This document shows, one piece after another, positions 7,511 through 14,755 of a DNA stretch of 33,382 bases; position 1 is the stretch's first letter; every line of letters begins with the position of its first letter. The DNA is taken from the NCBI GenBank assembly GCA_017553575.1, contig JAFZKQ010000090.1, forward strand, positions 1 through 33,382, given 5' to 3'. This DNA comes from Paludibacteraceae bacterium. Lineage in GTDB: Bacteria > Bacteroidota > Bacteroidia > Bacteroidales > Paludibacteraceae. The notes beneath the pieces are model-generated. The model was not told where the DNA came from. It was given only the letters and a program-made list of their open reading frames with translations, and did no database searches. Position numbers and translations under genes: made by a program.

Positions 7511-9019
7511 GCGTACCTGCAAGAATCGGTAAGCCTTCCCTATATAATTTGCAATATCGCCTGCCAACAAACTCTCTTGAGAAATCTCCTCAGCCGCCAA
7601 ATCGCCCGCCAAGCCATGCAAATAGACGCCCAACAGAGCGGCCTGCTCCGCCGTATATTTCTGAGCCAAGAGCGAGAGGATGATGCCCGTCAAGGTATCA
7701 CCACTGCCCGCTGTCGCCATCCCTGGATTGCCCGACGTATTGAAGAAACAACGTCCGTCTGGCAACGAGACACTGGTGTTCGCCCCCTTCAAGACGATGA
7801 TCAGCCCATACTCCTGCGAGAGACGTATCTGTTTTTCCAGTCGGTCATACCCCGAAACGGAATCACCGGCAAGGCGGTCGAACTCCTTCGGATGGGGCGT
7901 AATTATGGTATTCTTAGGCAGACGAGATAGCCAACCCTCCTCTGCCACGATATTGAGGGCGTCCGCATCCATCACCAACGGGACACGCACGTTTTCTATC
8001 AAATCGGACAAAGCCTTATGCGTCTGCGCCTTTCGTCCTAATCCTGGGCCGACCCCCACCGCATTGAAACGGGACAAGTCCGGCAATTCACCGAAGGCCG
8101 TCTCATCAGCATCCAACGAGGCTATGGCTTCGGGCACAGAAATTTGCAACACATCACAACAACGAGAGGGCACATGGACTGTCAGCAATCCACACCCCGT
8201 GCGCAAAGCTGCCTTCGCACCCAACAATGCGGCACCAACCATCCCATAAGAGCCCGCCACCAGCAAAGCGTGTCCATAAGTTCCCTTGTGCGAAAACTTC
8301 GTCCTTCGATGCAAAAACTGCGTTGCCTCCTCCTTTCCAAAGAGAAAATAGGAAGAGGGAATCTCCTCCATTCCCTTGGGGTGCAACTGAATATCCAACA
8401 CATGCACATCCCCCACATACGAAGCATTTTCGTAAAGGAGAAAGGCTATCTTAGGGAATTGGAAGGTATAGGTGACCGTGGCACGGACGATGGATTCTGC
8501 CCGATTGGTTCGATTATCCTCGCCAAACAAGCCCGAAGGAACATCTATCGAAAAGACCGTCGCCCCACTCTCGTTAATGAGGCGCACCACATCCGCATAA
8601 AAGCCCTCCAACGGTCGATTGAGGCCTGAACCGAACAAACCATCCAGCACGCAATCGGAAGCGTTGACGGAGAAATCAGCCAACGAAGATTCATCCACCA
8701 GATGAACCGTTTCCCCATGGGCCTCCAACTCCGCCTTGGCCGCCAAGCAATCAGCCGAATAGCGACCGTTCGTGGAGAAGAGGTACGTCTCCAGACGGAA
8801 ACCCACCATGGCCAACATCCGGGCAACGACCAACGCATCGCCTCCGTTATTTCCCGGACCCGCAACCACCCGAACACAGGCATCACGATCCAACGCATGC
8901 AACAACTCATTAAACAACACCGACGAAGCACGCTTCATCAAGTCAAACGAAGCGATAGGCTCATGCGCTATCGTATACGCGTCCAACTCTTTTATCTGAT
9001 TTGTTCTAAATATCTTCAT
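7508..9019 (-). CDS. nnr: Bifunctional NAD(P)HX epimerase / ADP-dependent NAD(P)HX dehydratase
   Basis: 503 residues with two domains. The N-terminal YjeF-N epimerase part (about 1-215) contains GPGNNGGDA (54-62). The C-terminal ribokinase-like dehydratase part (about 225-503) contains GVGPGLGR, VLKGANTSV, NTSGNPGMATAGSGDTLTG with D441, and a GVYLHGLAGD helix. Together they repair hydrated, dead-end NADH and NADPH: the epimerase equilibrates R and S forms and the dehydratase restores NAD(P)H using ADP. ATG at 9019 overlaps the end of the upstream GH13 gene by 14 bases, which suggests translational coupling. It faces pncB, so two arms of NAD homeostasis converge here. Length and domain order are normal. 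Confidence 0.96.
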   Translation of the reverse strand: MKIFRTNQIKELDAYTIAHEPIASFDLMKRASSVLFNELLHALDRDACVRVVAGPGNNGGDALVVARMLAMVGFRLETYLFSTNGRYSADCLAAKAELEAHGETVHLVDESSLADFSVNASDCVLDGLFGSGLNRPLEGFYADVVRLINESGATVFSIDVPSGLFGEDNRTNRAESIVRATVTYTFQFPKIAFLLYENASYVGDVHVLDIQLHPKGMEEIPSSYFLFGKEEATQFLHRRTKFSHKGTYGHALLVAGSYGMVGAALLGAKAALRTGCGLLTVHVPSRCCDVLQISVPEAIASLDADETAFGELPDLSRFNAVGVGPGLGRKAQTHKALSDLIENVRVPLVMDADALNIVAEEGWLSRLPKNTIITPHPKEFDRLAGDSVSGYDRLEKQIRLSQEYGLIIVLKGANTSVSLPDGRCFFNTSGNPGMATAGSGDTLTGIILSLLAQKYTAEQAALLGVYLHGLAGDLAAEEISQESLLAGDIANYIGKAYRFLQVR

Positions 9020-10127
9020 GTCTATCCGTTAAAGAAAGAGGTTTCTTGTTCCAATCCACACACTCGCGCACCCGTAAATCGGCATAGGGGGAACCATCAA
9101 AAACCGTTTGGTGATTCTGCATTCCAAACTCCGTACCATAATACAAGACGAAAGGCTTGCCCCACTTTCGGGAAAAGGCAATCGCCTTACGCATCAACTC
9201 GACATTGCCATGGCAACAATAGAGCAGGCGGTCCATATCGTGGTTGTCCAAGAAAAGAATCAGTTTGAAATCAGGAGGATAGAGTGAAAAATGGTGCCGG
9301 ATCTTCTTTTCCAACACCCGATTCCCTTCCAACTTCCTTCCATGCCATATCGCATCAATCAAGATATTACGATACTCAAAATCGAGCACGCCATCCAACA
9401 CGCCCACATAGTCTCGTTGCAAATCCTCCTGAGAGAAACCCAAGAGTCGCTTCCACCACTCATGCTTCAAATGGATGGTTGGGTAATAGCGTTTTTGCAG
9501 GCCTGCGCCCCACACTTCGCCAAAGAAGATTTTCTCAGGGAACACCCGCTTCATCTCCTTCATGAAACGCTTCCAGAAACGGAAGGAGGGACCAATGGCA
9601 TGGTCTATCCGCAAACCGTCAAAACCCAAACCGCACCAATAGCGCGCCACATCAATCATATACTGACAGGCTGGCGAATAGTTCAAATTCAGTTTGGGCA
9701 ACTCGGCCACATCCAAAAAGGTTTTATAGCCCGCCTTCTGCCAATAGAACCAGGGACGATAAGGCGAATCAACATTCTCCTTCGCCTCCAAGAAAAAAGG
9801 GTGCGTGAAATGGCAATGGTTAGGGACAAAGTCGGCATAGATTTTCATGCCACGGGAATGAACGTCGGCTATCAGATTCTGCAAGTCGGCCAAAGTTCCG
9901 AAATGCGGATCCACGTCCAAATAGTCTGTCGTATGGTAGCCATGGTAATTGGCCGAGGCGCAAACAGGGGTAAGCAAGAGCGCCGTCGCCCCTATACGCT
10001 GGATATGGTCCAGACGCTCGGAGATGCCACGCAACGTCCCCCCTAAAAAACGGTTCTCGTTCTTCAAGGAAGGGTCGCCCGTAAAACGATCGACCATGAT
10101 ATGGTATATGAATTCATCTTTGTCCAT
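9006..10127 (-). CDS. Cytoplasmic GH13 alpha-amylase-family enzyme
   Basis: 373 residues from ATG at 10127 (MDKDEFIYHIMVDRF). An in-frame TTG at 10154 would add nine residues and is less likely. No signal peptide is present. The GH13 regions are clear: DFVPNH (99-104), GLRIDH with nucleophile D175, FFGEVWG with acid/base E204, and LDNHD with H296-D297. A GYHTTDYLDVDPHFGT segment (63-78) is the usual first beta-alpha signature. The protein is shorter than most GH13 enzymes and seems to lack a full C-terminal beta domain. It probably acts on internal maltodextrin or glycogen-type glucans, but GH13 covers many specificities and the subfamily is not assignable by eye. It lies between the transglycosylase and nnr genes on the same strand. 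Confidence 0.9.
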   Translation of the reverse strand: MDKDEFIYHIMVDRFTGDPSLKNENRFLGGTLRGISERLDHIQRIGATALLLTPVCASANYHGYHTTDYLDVDPHFGTLADLQNLIADVHSRGMKIYADFVPNHCHFTHPFFLEAKENVDSPYRPWFYWQKAGYKTFLDVAELPKLNLNYSPACQYMIDVARYWCGLGFDGLRIDHAIGPSFRFWKRFMKEMKRVFPEKIFFGEVWGAGLQKRYYPTIHLKHEWWKRLLGFSQEDLQRDYVGVLDGVLDFEYRNILIDAIWHGRKLEGNRVLEKKIRHHFSLYPPDFKLILFLDNHDMDRLLYCCHGNVELMRKAIAFSRKWGKPFVLYYGTEFGMQNHQTVFDGSPYADLRVRECVDWNKKPLSLTDRHEDI

Positions 10128-10178
10128 ACAAAAATCAGCCCCAAAACGCCCCAACTTTTAATTCTCAATTCTTAACTC
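10128..10178. repeat. AT-rich tandem 'attcttaa' stretch
   Basis: Between the transglycosylase stop and the GH13 start lies a run of degenerate 'aattcttaactcttaattctt' units (about 10159-10195, slightly overlapping the gene end). Read on the other strand it resembles the 'gttaagaagta' stretch at 1929-1955. Such stretches are common low-complexity spacers in Bacteroidales. Confidence 0.4.
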
Positions 10179-12194
10179 TTAATTCTTAATTTTCTTAAAG
10201 AGTTCCTTCGTCTTCCGAAAGAGGTTCCAACCCGAACCGGAGCTCTCCTCCTCGGCCTCGTCGACAGCCTCATCCCGGTCCGAACCCCGCAAATAGGATT
10301 TCGCCGCCCCCGTCAACTTTACGGAAGGCTTCAGCTTCTCATACTGCGATTCGGTAATGATCTGGTTGTCGAGCATACGCTTCCCGACGATATTGTAATG
10401 GCCCTCCACATAGGAGCGCAACTCGTTATGCTCATCAAACATCCAATAGAACTTCTTAGGTCGAGGAATGACGCAAGCCATAAAAATAGCCTCCTCCGGG
10501 GTCAGTTTGGAGACATCCTTATCGAAGTAGAAACGCGAAGCCTCATTTGCCCCATAAATGCCTGGTCCCCACTCGATGATATTCAAATAGATCTCCAACA
10601 TACGTTGCTTGGGAGCCAAACGATTGTTTTCCACCAGCCAGACAATCAACGCCTCCTCCAACTTGCGGGTGAGCGTCTTATCCCTACTAAGATACAGATT
10701 CTTAATCAATTGCATAGAAATCGTACTACCTCCACGGGCAAAACGTCCCTCCTTGATGTTCTGGATAATGGAGGCGGTCAGGGCCGTCTCCAAGAAACCT
10801 TTGTGTCCGAAGAAGGCGCCATCCTCCGAATACATGACGGCCGACTTCAAATAAGGCGAGATTTGGTCGATGGTACGAAAATCAGGATTCGTCTCCCCCA
10901 CCTCAAAACTTCTGACCAAGGCACCGTTCTCATAGGCGGAATAGACGAAAGGCTCGTTCATCAAGGTGAAGTTCGTCTTCCCATAACGCTCTATCTTAAA
11001 ATCACGCTTCCCCATAAACGAGTGGAATTTCAGGCTGTCCACCTCGGCCATGTCCAAATCGAAATCCAAGTCATAGGAGAGTTCTCCCTTTGTCACGATA
11101 CCTTCCAAATTTCGGAACAAGCCATCGGGCAACGAGGCAAAAAGCTGCTGCGAAGGGAAAAAATCCTTGTGGATGGAGAGGCGCACTTTCAGATCCGGAC
11201 GGAACGCCACCCTGATATAGGGCGAAAACTGCAACTGGTTGACCGTGACCAAAGAGAGGCTGTCCAGCTCCACCTCGTCAGAATAAACATTCAAAAGATA
11301 GTCTATACCCCCTGACGGGAAAGAGACCAACGTATCGGACAATTTCGGATGTTTTAGGCTCAAATGCGAGAAATTCAATTTTCCATCCATCTGCAAACGC
11401 TCCTCCTCGTCCGCCTTCTCACGGAAGCGGAAACAGAGCGAGTCAAAAGCAACCTCCACCCCAAACTTCGCCATGAGAAGCGGCATGCGTAGTTGGCTAC
11501 CATCGGCAGAGGAGACACGGCAATCCAACGAACGGTCCTCATTGGAGAAAGAACCGGACAAGAGGAAATTCTGGCGATCCCCGTCCTCGTCCACCAACAC
11601 CTGCGTAGTATAATTTTTGTCCACAATGGAGAGTTCCGGCAGATAGGCACGCAAAGAGGTGCTGTCCTTCTGCAAAGAGACATTCATATTCTCCACATGG
11701 ATCCGGTCGGGCACCACCCGAAAAAAGAGCGAGAGCACTTTCGAGATCCGTCCCGCATAGCCACCCTTGGAAGCCGACGAAGAATCCGCCAAGGCATCTC
11801 CAGCCACCTTATGGGAATGAAGCAACACATCGAAATTGCGGACACCTGCCGTATCGACCAACCGCAAATCCACCTCCGCCAAACGCAGACGGTTCAGGAC
11901 CAACGAGCGGCGCAAGAGATTCATCAGGCTCACCTTCGCCTCCGCCTTGCCCAAGCGCACCAACGTATCCCCAGGCGAGGGCATGACACAGAGCCCCGTA
12001 AGCTGAAGATTGCGCAGACCATCCAGATTGACCTGCTGAAAATCGATGGAGAGATTCCGCTCCGCCTCCACCTTAGCCAACTTCGTACGCAAATAATTTT
12101 CCAGCAACGAATTACGCTGCCAGTACAAGACGCACATTGCCCCAATCAGCAAAAAAGCCAAAAGAGAAAGGACCTTAAAAATTTTACGCTTCAT
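10179..12194 (-). CDS. AsmA-like/GT51 peptidoglycan glycosyltransferase fusion
   Basis: 671 residues. One N-terminal membrane segment (about 7-26) is followed by about 400 residues of beta-rich sequence with AsmA/DUF748-like wording (LDGLRNLQLTGL, LRLAEVDLRLVDTAG, LNFSHLSLKHPKLSDT). A complete GT51 domain follows: YSEDGAFFGHKGF with catalytic E457, GGSTISMQ (488-495), RKLEE (510-514) with the second Glu at 514, and LNIIEWGPGIYGANEA. The spacing between the two Glu residues, 57, equals that of monofunctional transglycosylases. It should polymerise lipid II into glycan strands in the periplasm. No transpeptidase domain follows; the C-terminus is a short charged tail. The large N-terminal addition is unlike the roughly 240-residue MtgA and may link glycan synthesis to outer-membrane lipid or protein traffic (inference). 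Confidence 0.9.
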   Translation of the reverse strand: MKRKIFKVLSLLAFLLIGAMCVLYWQRNSLLENYLRTKLAKVEAERNLSIDFQQVNLDGLRNLQLTGLCVMPSPGDTLVRLGKAEAKVSLMNLLRRSLVLNRLRLAEVDLRLVDTAGVRNFDVLLHSHKVAGDALADSSSASKGGYAGRISKVLSLFFRVVPDRIHVENMNVSLQKDSTSLRAYLPELSIVDKNYTTQVLVDEDGDRQNFLLSGSFSNEDRSLDCRVSSADGSQLRMPLLMAKFGVEVAFDSLCFRFREKADEEERLQMDGKLNFSHLSLKHPKLSDTLVSFPSGGIDYLLNVYSDEVELDSLSLVTVNQLQFSPYIRVAFRPDLKVRLSIHKDFFPSQQLFASLPDGLFRNLEGIVTKGELSYDLDFDLDMAEVDSLKFHSFMGKRDFKIERYGKTNFTLMNEPFVYSAYENGALVRSFEVGETNPDFRTIDQISPYLKSAVMYSEDGAFFGHKGFLETALTASIIQNIKEGRFARGGSTISMQLIKNLYLSRDKTLTRKLEEALIVWLVENNRLAPKQRMLEIYLNIIEWGPGIYGANEASRFYFDKDVSKLTPEEAIFMACVIPRPKKFYWMFDEHNELRSYVEGHYNIVGKRMLDNQIITESQYEKLKPSVKLTGAAKSYLRGSDRDEAVDEAEEESSGSGWNLFRKTKELFKKIKN

Positions 12195-12242
12195 TCCAAA
12201 TCGGTTTTATGAAAACTCAAAAACTTAAACAGTCTTTAAATA

Positions 12243-12250
12243 CAAATATA
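12243..12250 (-). promoter_or_regulatory. Promoter -7 box (TATATTTG) for the transglycosylase run
   Basis: TATATTTG on the minus strand, 48 bases before the ATG at 12194. A TTTG at 12274-12277 is 23 bases upstream, slightly longer spacing than usual for a -33 element. Confidence 0.55.
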
Positions 12251-12356
12251 GAGAGCCCAAACCTAATCATCAACAAATCACGGATTTTTTATTCCATGGC
12301 TTAGGGCAATGGAGATGGTTAGGGGGCATAGATTGCCGATATTGCCTATGTGTCAG

Positions 12357-12384
12357 GTAGAGACGATGTGCACATCGTCTCTAC
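12357..12384. repeat. 28-bp perfect palindrome, copy 2
   Basis: Identical to 1475-1502, with the same preceding TCAG (12353-12356). It lies 61 bases upstream of the promoter box of the next gene. Confidence 0.85.
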
Positions 12385-12444
12385 AATGCGGAACCACAAT
12401 TATATTTCGCCTTCCGATTATTTCTTTTTTAACAAAACAACAAC

Positions 12445-12452
12445 TACCTTTG
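12445..12452 (+). promoter_or_regulatory. Promoter -7 box (TACCTTTG) for the secreted-protein gene
   Basis: Exact TAnnTTTG match, 58 bases upstream of ATG 12511. The upstream -33 position is T-rich but has no clean TTTG. Confidence 0.5.
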
Positions 12453-12510
12453 CAACGTTTTCTAATCAAGGTCTATCTATTAAAGATTGACGTGGAGAAT
12501 TTGAAAAAAG

Positions 12511-14550
12511 ATGAAGCAAATACTAAGTTTAGCAATATTCCTATTCAGTTTTTGGGGATTGCAAGGAGCACAGAAAGAGGTGCAAATCCTAACAGATGGT
12601 GATGACTATGGTTTGGAGTTGGAATGGGCGCATGCCATGACGTGTGGCGAAATGTCCATCCAGTTGTTGGGCGGTGTCTCTGATACCATGGGCAATACGT
12701 ATGTTTGTGGAGATTACCAAAGATATCTCCAGTTTCCTGATGGGACAAGGTTGGATGCGCCAGACTACTATAATGCGGGGTATGTGGCCAAATACAATAG
12801 GAAAGGAGATTTGTTGTGGACGTTCAATTTTGAAGGAACCTGTGTTTGTGGCATCTCAGAAATTTGGCTGATGCCCTCAGGGGAAGTTTTGGTTTTTGGG
12901 AAGGTCAATATTAATGAATTCCATGAAACGGAAGCTGTGGCGAGATTCAATGGCGAGAAGAAAATAGAATGTACATTCGGATATGAGTGTGGAGACGATT
13001 GTGAGAAAAACAGTCATGAGATGCTTATAAAGATAAATGGAGAGACGGGAGCGTATGTAGACCATGTGTTTGTTGATACACGCGAGACGAAACGATTTGA
13101 CATATCGCCATCTGGGGACATCTATTTCTATTCTTACATAGATGAACGTTTTAAAGGTTTGGATACGCTTCGCTTAAAAAGTGATACTCGGACACATGGA
13201 GGGTGGGATGCCTATTTGGCAAAGATAACGCCTGATTTTAAATTGGCCTGGGATTTTGCGATTGGTGGGGAGCGTCATGATGTGCCATGGGTGCCTGTGA
13301 CGGCAAAATATTATCAAGAGTATTTCGGTTATTATATGCCCTATGACGAGGCAATGGTGAATTGGCTTGTCGTGGTGGATGATACATTATATTTGAAGGC
13401 TGCCATCTTCAGTAAGAATGTGGACATCGACATGGATCCGACAAAGGAGGTGTTGTTGAGCCCGACGGAGTGCGAGCATGATGCGGTAATCGCCAAATAC
13501 CTTTTAAAGAAGGAGGGTTATCCTGAATTGTTGGACTATGTGCAGGATTATTCCCTATGGCTTCCTCAGCGTTTGTATAAGGCCAATAATGGACATTTAA
13601 TGGCTTACGACCAAGATGAAAATAATCGTTTGCTTTTGTATTATCGAGAGTTTGGACAGGATTTTCGTAGTAAGGAACGGAAAGGCTATCCTTTTGAGGC
13701 GAAAAATATCTTTTTTTGGGGACGTAAGCTTTTTAGAGTGGACTTTGAGAAAGATGGCTCTATTTATTTGAATATGTTGGCAGGATATCATTGTGATCCA
13801 CTTGATGTTCAGTTGTCTGAGAAAACCCATTTGTTTTCAAGTGCGGATACGGCGCAAACGGCGGCCATTGCCAAATATGACGAAAATGAAAAATTTCGTT
13901 GGGCAATATTGTGGCCTTATATATCATGGTCGGATGTTTATATAACCGATGAACATGGTGGGTTGTATGTTGGCGGTTACAATATAGCTCGGACTACAAA
14001 AACATGGCCTGATTTAGACCCCGATCCCGATAAGGAGGTCGCATATATCACTGAGCCGGGAATCTATGCTAAATACATCGAGACTTTTCGCATCAAGGCG
14101 GAGCCTTCGGAAGAAGGCGATGTGCTTGCTCCTGACAAAAAAATCAGATGGGGAGAGGACGGCCTTGTGAAGGTAACACCGAAGGCTGGCTATCAAGTGA
14201 AGGAAGTCAGAACCTTGGGCGGAGAATTGTTGACTAACAATGGCGATGGAACATACACTTTGAAGGGGGTGAAAGACACAGCGACGGTGAAGGCAATATT
14301 TGCAGTCGCCTCTTCTGTCGTAGACTATTCGGAGAATCTATTTGAGGTGGCAACGGTTGTCTCCAATAGCCTTCTCCATGTTGAAAATGGAAATCAAGCA
14401 GAGTCAATTGAGATTGTTGATTTACAAGGAAAAATCCACAAGATGGAATCTTCCGATAACATAGACCTCTCTGGTTTTGCAGATGGTGCTTATACGTTAC
14501 GATTAAAACACAAAGGCAGGATCAGCAGCAAAAGAATAATAAAAAAATAA
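12511..14550 (+). CDS. Secreted protein with propeller-like repeats and T9SS-type sorting domain
   Basis: 679 residues. A signal peptide (about 1-20, MKQILSLAIFLFSFWGLQGA) is followed by a body with recurring 'GDIYFYS', 'AYLAKITPDFKLAWDFAIGG', 'AAIAKYDENEKFRWAI' units, the wording of SBBP/beta-propeller-type repeats in Bacteroidota surface proteins. Residues about 530-595 (GLVKVTPKAGYQVKEVRTLG ... GTYTLKGVKDTATVKAIFA) match the 'bacterial repeat' Ig-like fold of extracellular proteins. The last 75 or so residues (IEIVDLQGKIHKMESS ... GAYTLRLKHKGRISSKRIIK) have the type A T9SS sorting-domain layout. The mature protein should be extracellular. No catalytic motif was seen, so it is a candidate adhesin or structural protein. 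It has its own promoter box and terminator and stands alone. Confidence 0.82.
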   Translation: MKQILSLAIFLFSFWGLQGAQKEVQILTDGDDYGLELEWAHAMTCGEMSIQLLGGVSDTMGNTYVCGDYQRYLQFPDGTRLDAPDYYNAGYVAKYNRKGDLLWTFNFEGTCVCGISEIWLMPSGEVLVFGKVNINEFHETEAVARFNGEKKIECTFGYECGDDCEKNSHEMLIKINGETGAYVDHVFVDTRETKRFDISPSGDIYFYSYIDERFKGLDTLRLKSDTRTHGGWDAYLAKITPDFKLAWDFAIGGERHDVPWVPVTAKYYQEYFGYYMPYDEAMVNWLVVVDDTLYLKAAIFSKNVDIDMDPTKEVLLSPTECEHDAVIAKYLLKKEGYPELLDYVQDYSLWLPQRLYKANNGHLMAYDQDENNRLLLYYREFGQDFRSKERKGYPFEAKNIFFWGRKLFRVDFEKDGSIYLNMLAGYHCDPLDVQLSEKTHLFSSADTAQTAAIAKYDENEKFRWAILWPYISWSDVYITDEHGGLYVGGYNIARTTKTWPDLDPDPDKEVAYITEPGIYAKYIETFRIKAEPSEEGDVLAPDKKIRWGEDGLVKVTPKAGYQVKEVRTLGGELLTNNGDGTYTLKGVKDTATVKAIFAVASSVVDYSENLFEVATVVSNSLLHVENGNQAESIEIVDLQGKIHKMESSDNIDLSGFADGAYTLRLKHKGRISSKRIIKK

Positions 14551-14598
14551 ATTGCCATAGGTGAAAACCCATGGTCAAGGTAATACAAAACAAGACGA

Positions 14599-14630
14599 GG
14601 GTGTGTCAAAATTCAATTTTTGATACACCC
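14599..14630. terminator. Terminator after the secreted-protein gene
   Basis: GGGTGTGTCAAAA pairs with TTTTGATACACCC with one wobble around a 6-base loop, 48 bases beyond the stop at 14550. No long T tract follows, but the AT-rich top of the stem is typical of the phylum. Confidence 0.6.
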
Positions 14631-14718
14631 CCATGCACGACGCATGGAGAAATGTCAATTAATCGCCTTCAATAACATATCTTAATAACCCAAATCCAAA
14701 TCTTATTCTTTTTTTGCC

Positions 14719-14726
14719 TATCTTTG
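14719..14726 (+). promoter_or_regulatory. Promoter -7 box (TATCTTTG) for the ABC-F run
   Basis: Exact TAnnTTTG match ending 29 bases before the ATG at 14756. It supports that ATG over the upstream in-frame ATG-like start at 14714, which would lie before the promoter box. Confidence 0.55.
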
Positions 14727-14755
14727 CTCTTCGATACAAACAGACCAACAATAAA

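Larger units (their letters stand above)
12195..12510. other. Divergent intergenic region with promoters and palindrome
   Basis: This 316-base region lies between the minus-strand transglycosylase gene and the plus-strand secreted-protein gene. It holds a minus promoter box (12243-12250), the second palindrome copy (12357-12384) and a plus promoter box (12445-12452). No coding sequence is evident. Confidence 0.7.

Noticed and set aside
10398-12212. Plus-strand open frames opposite the transglycosylase gene
   Set aside because: Antisense shadows of a well-supported gene with catalytic motifs; no independent evidence.
14714-14755. Upstream in-frame start for the ABC-F gene
   Set aside because: It precedes and overlaps the promoter -7 box at 14719-14726, and the extra residues do not match the family's N-terminus.
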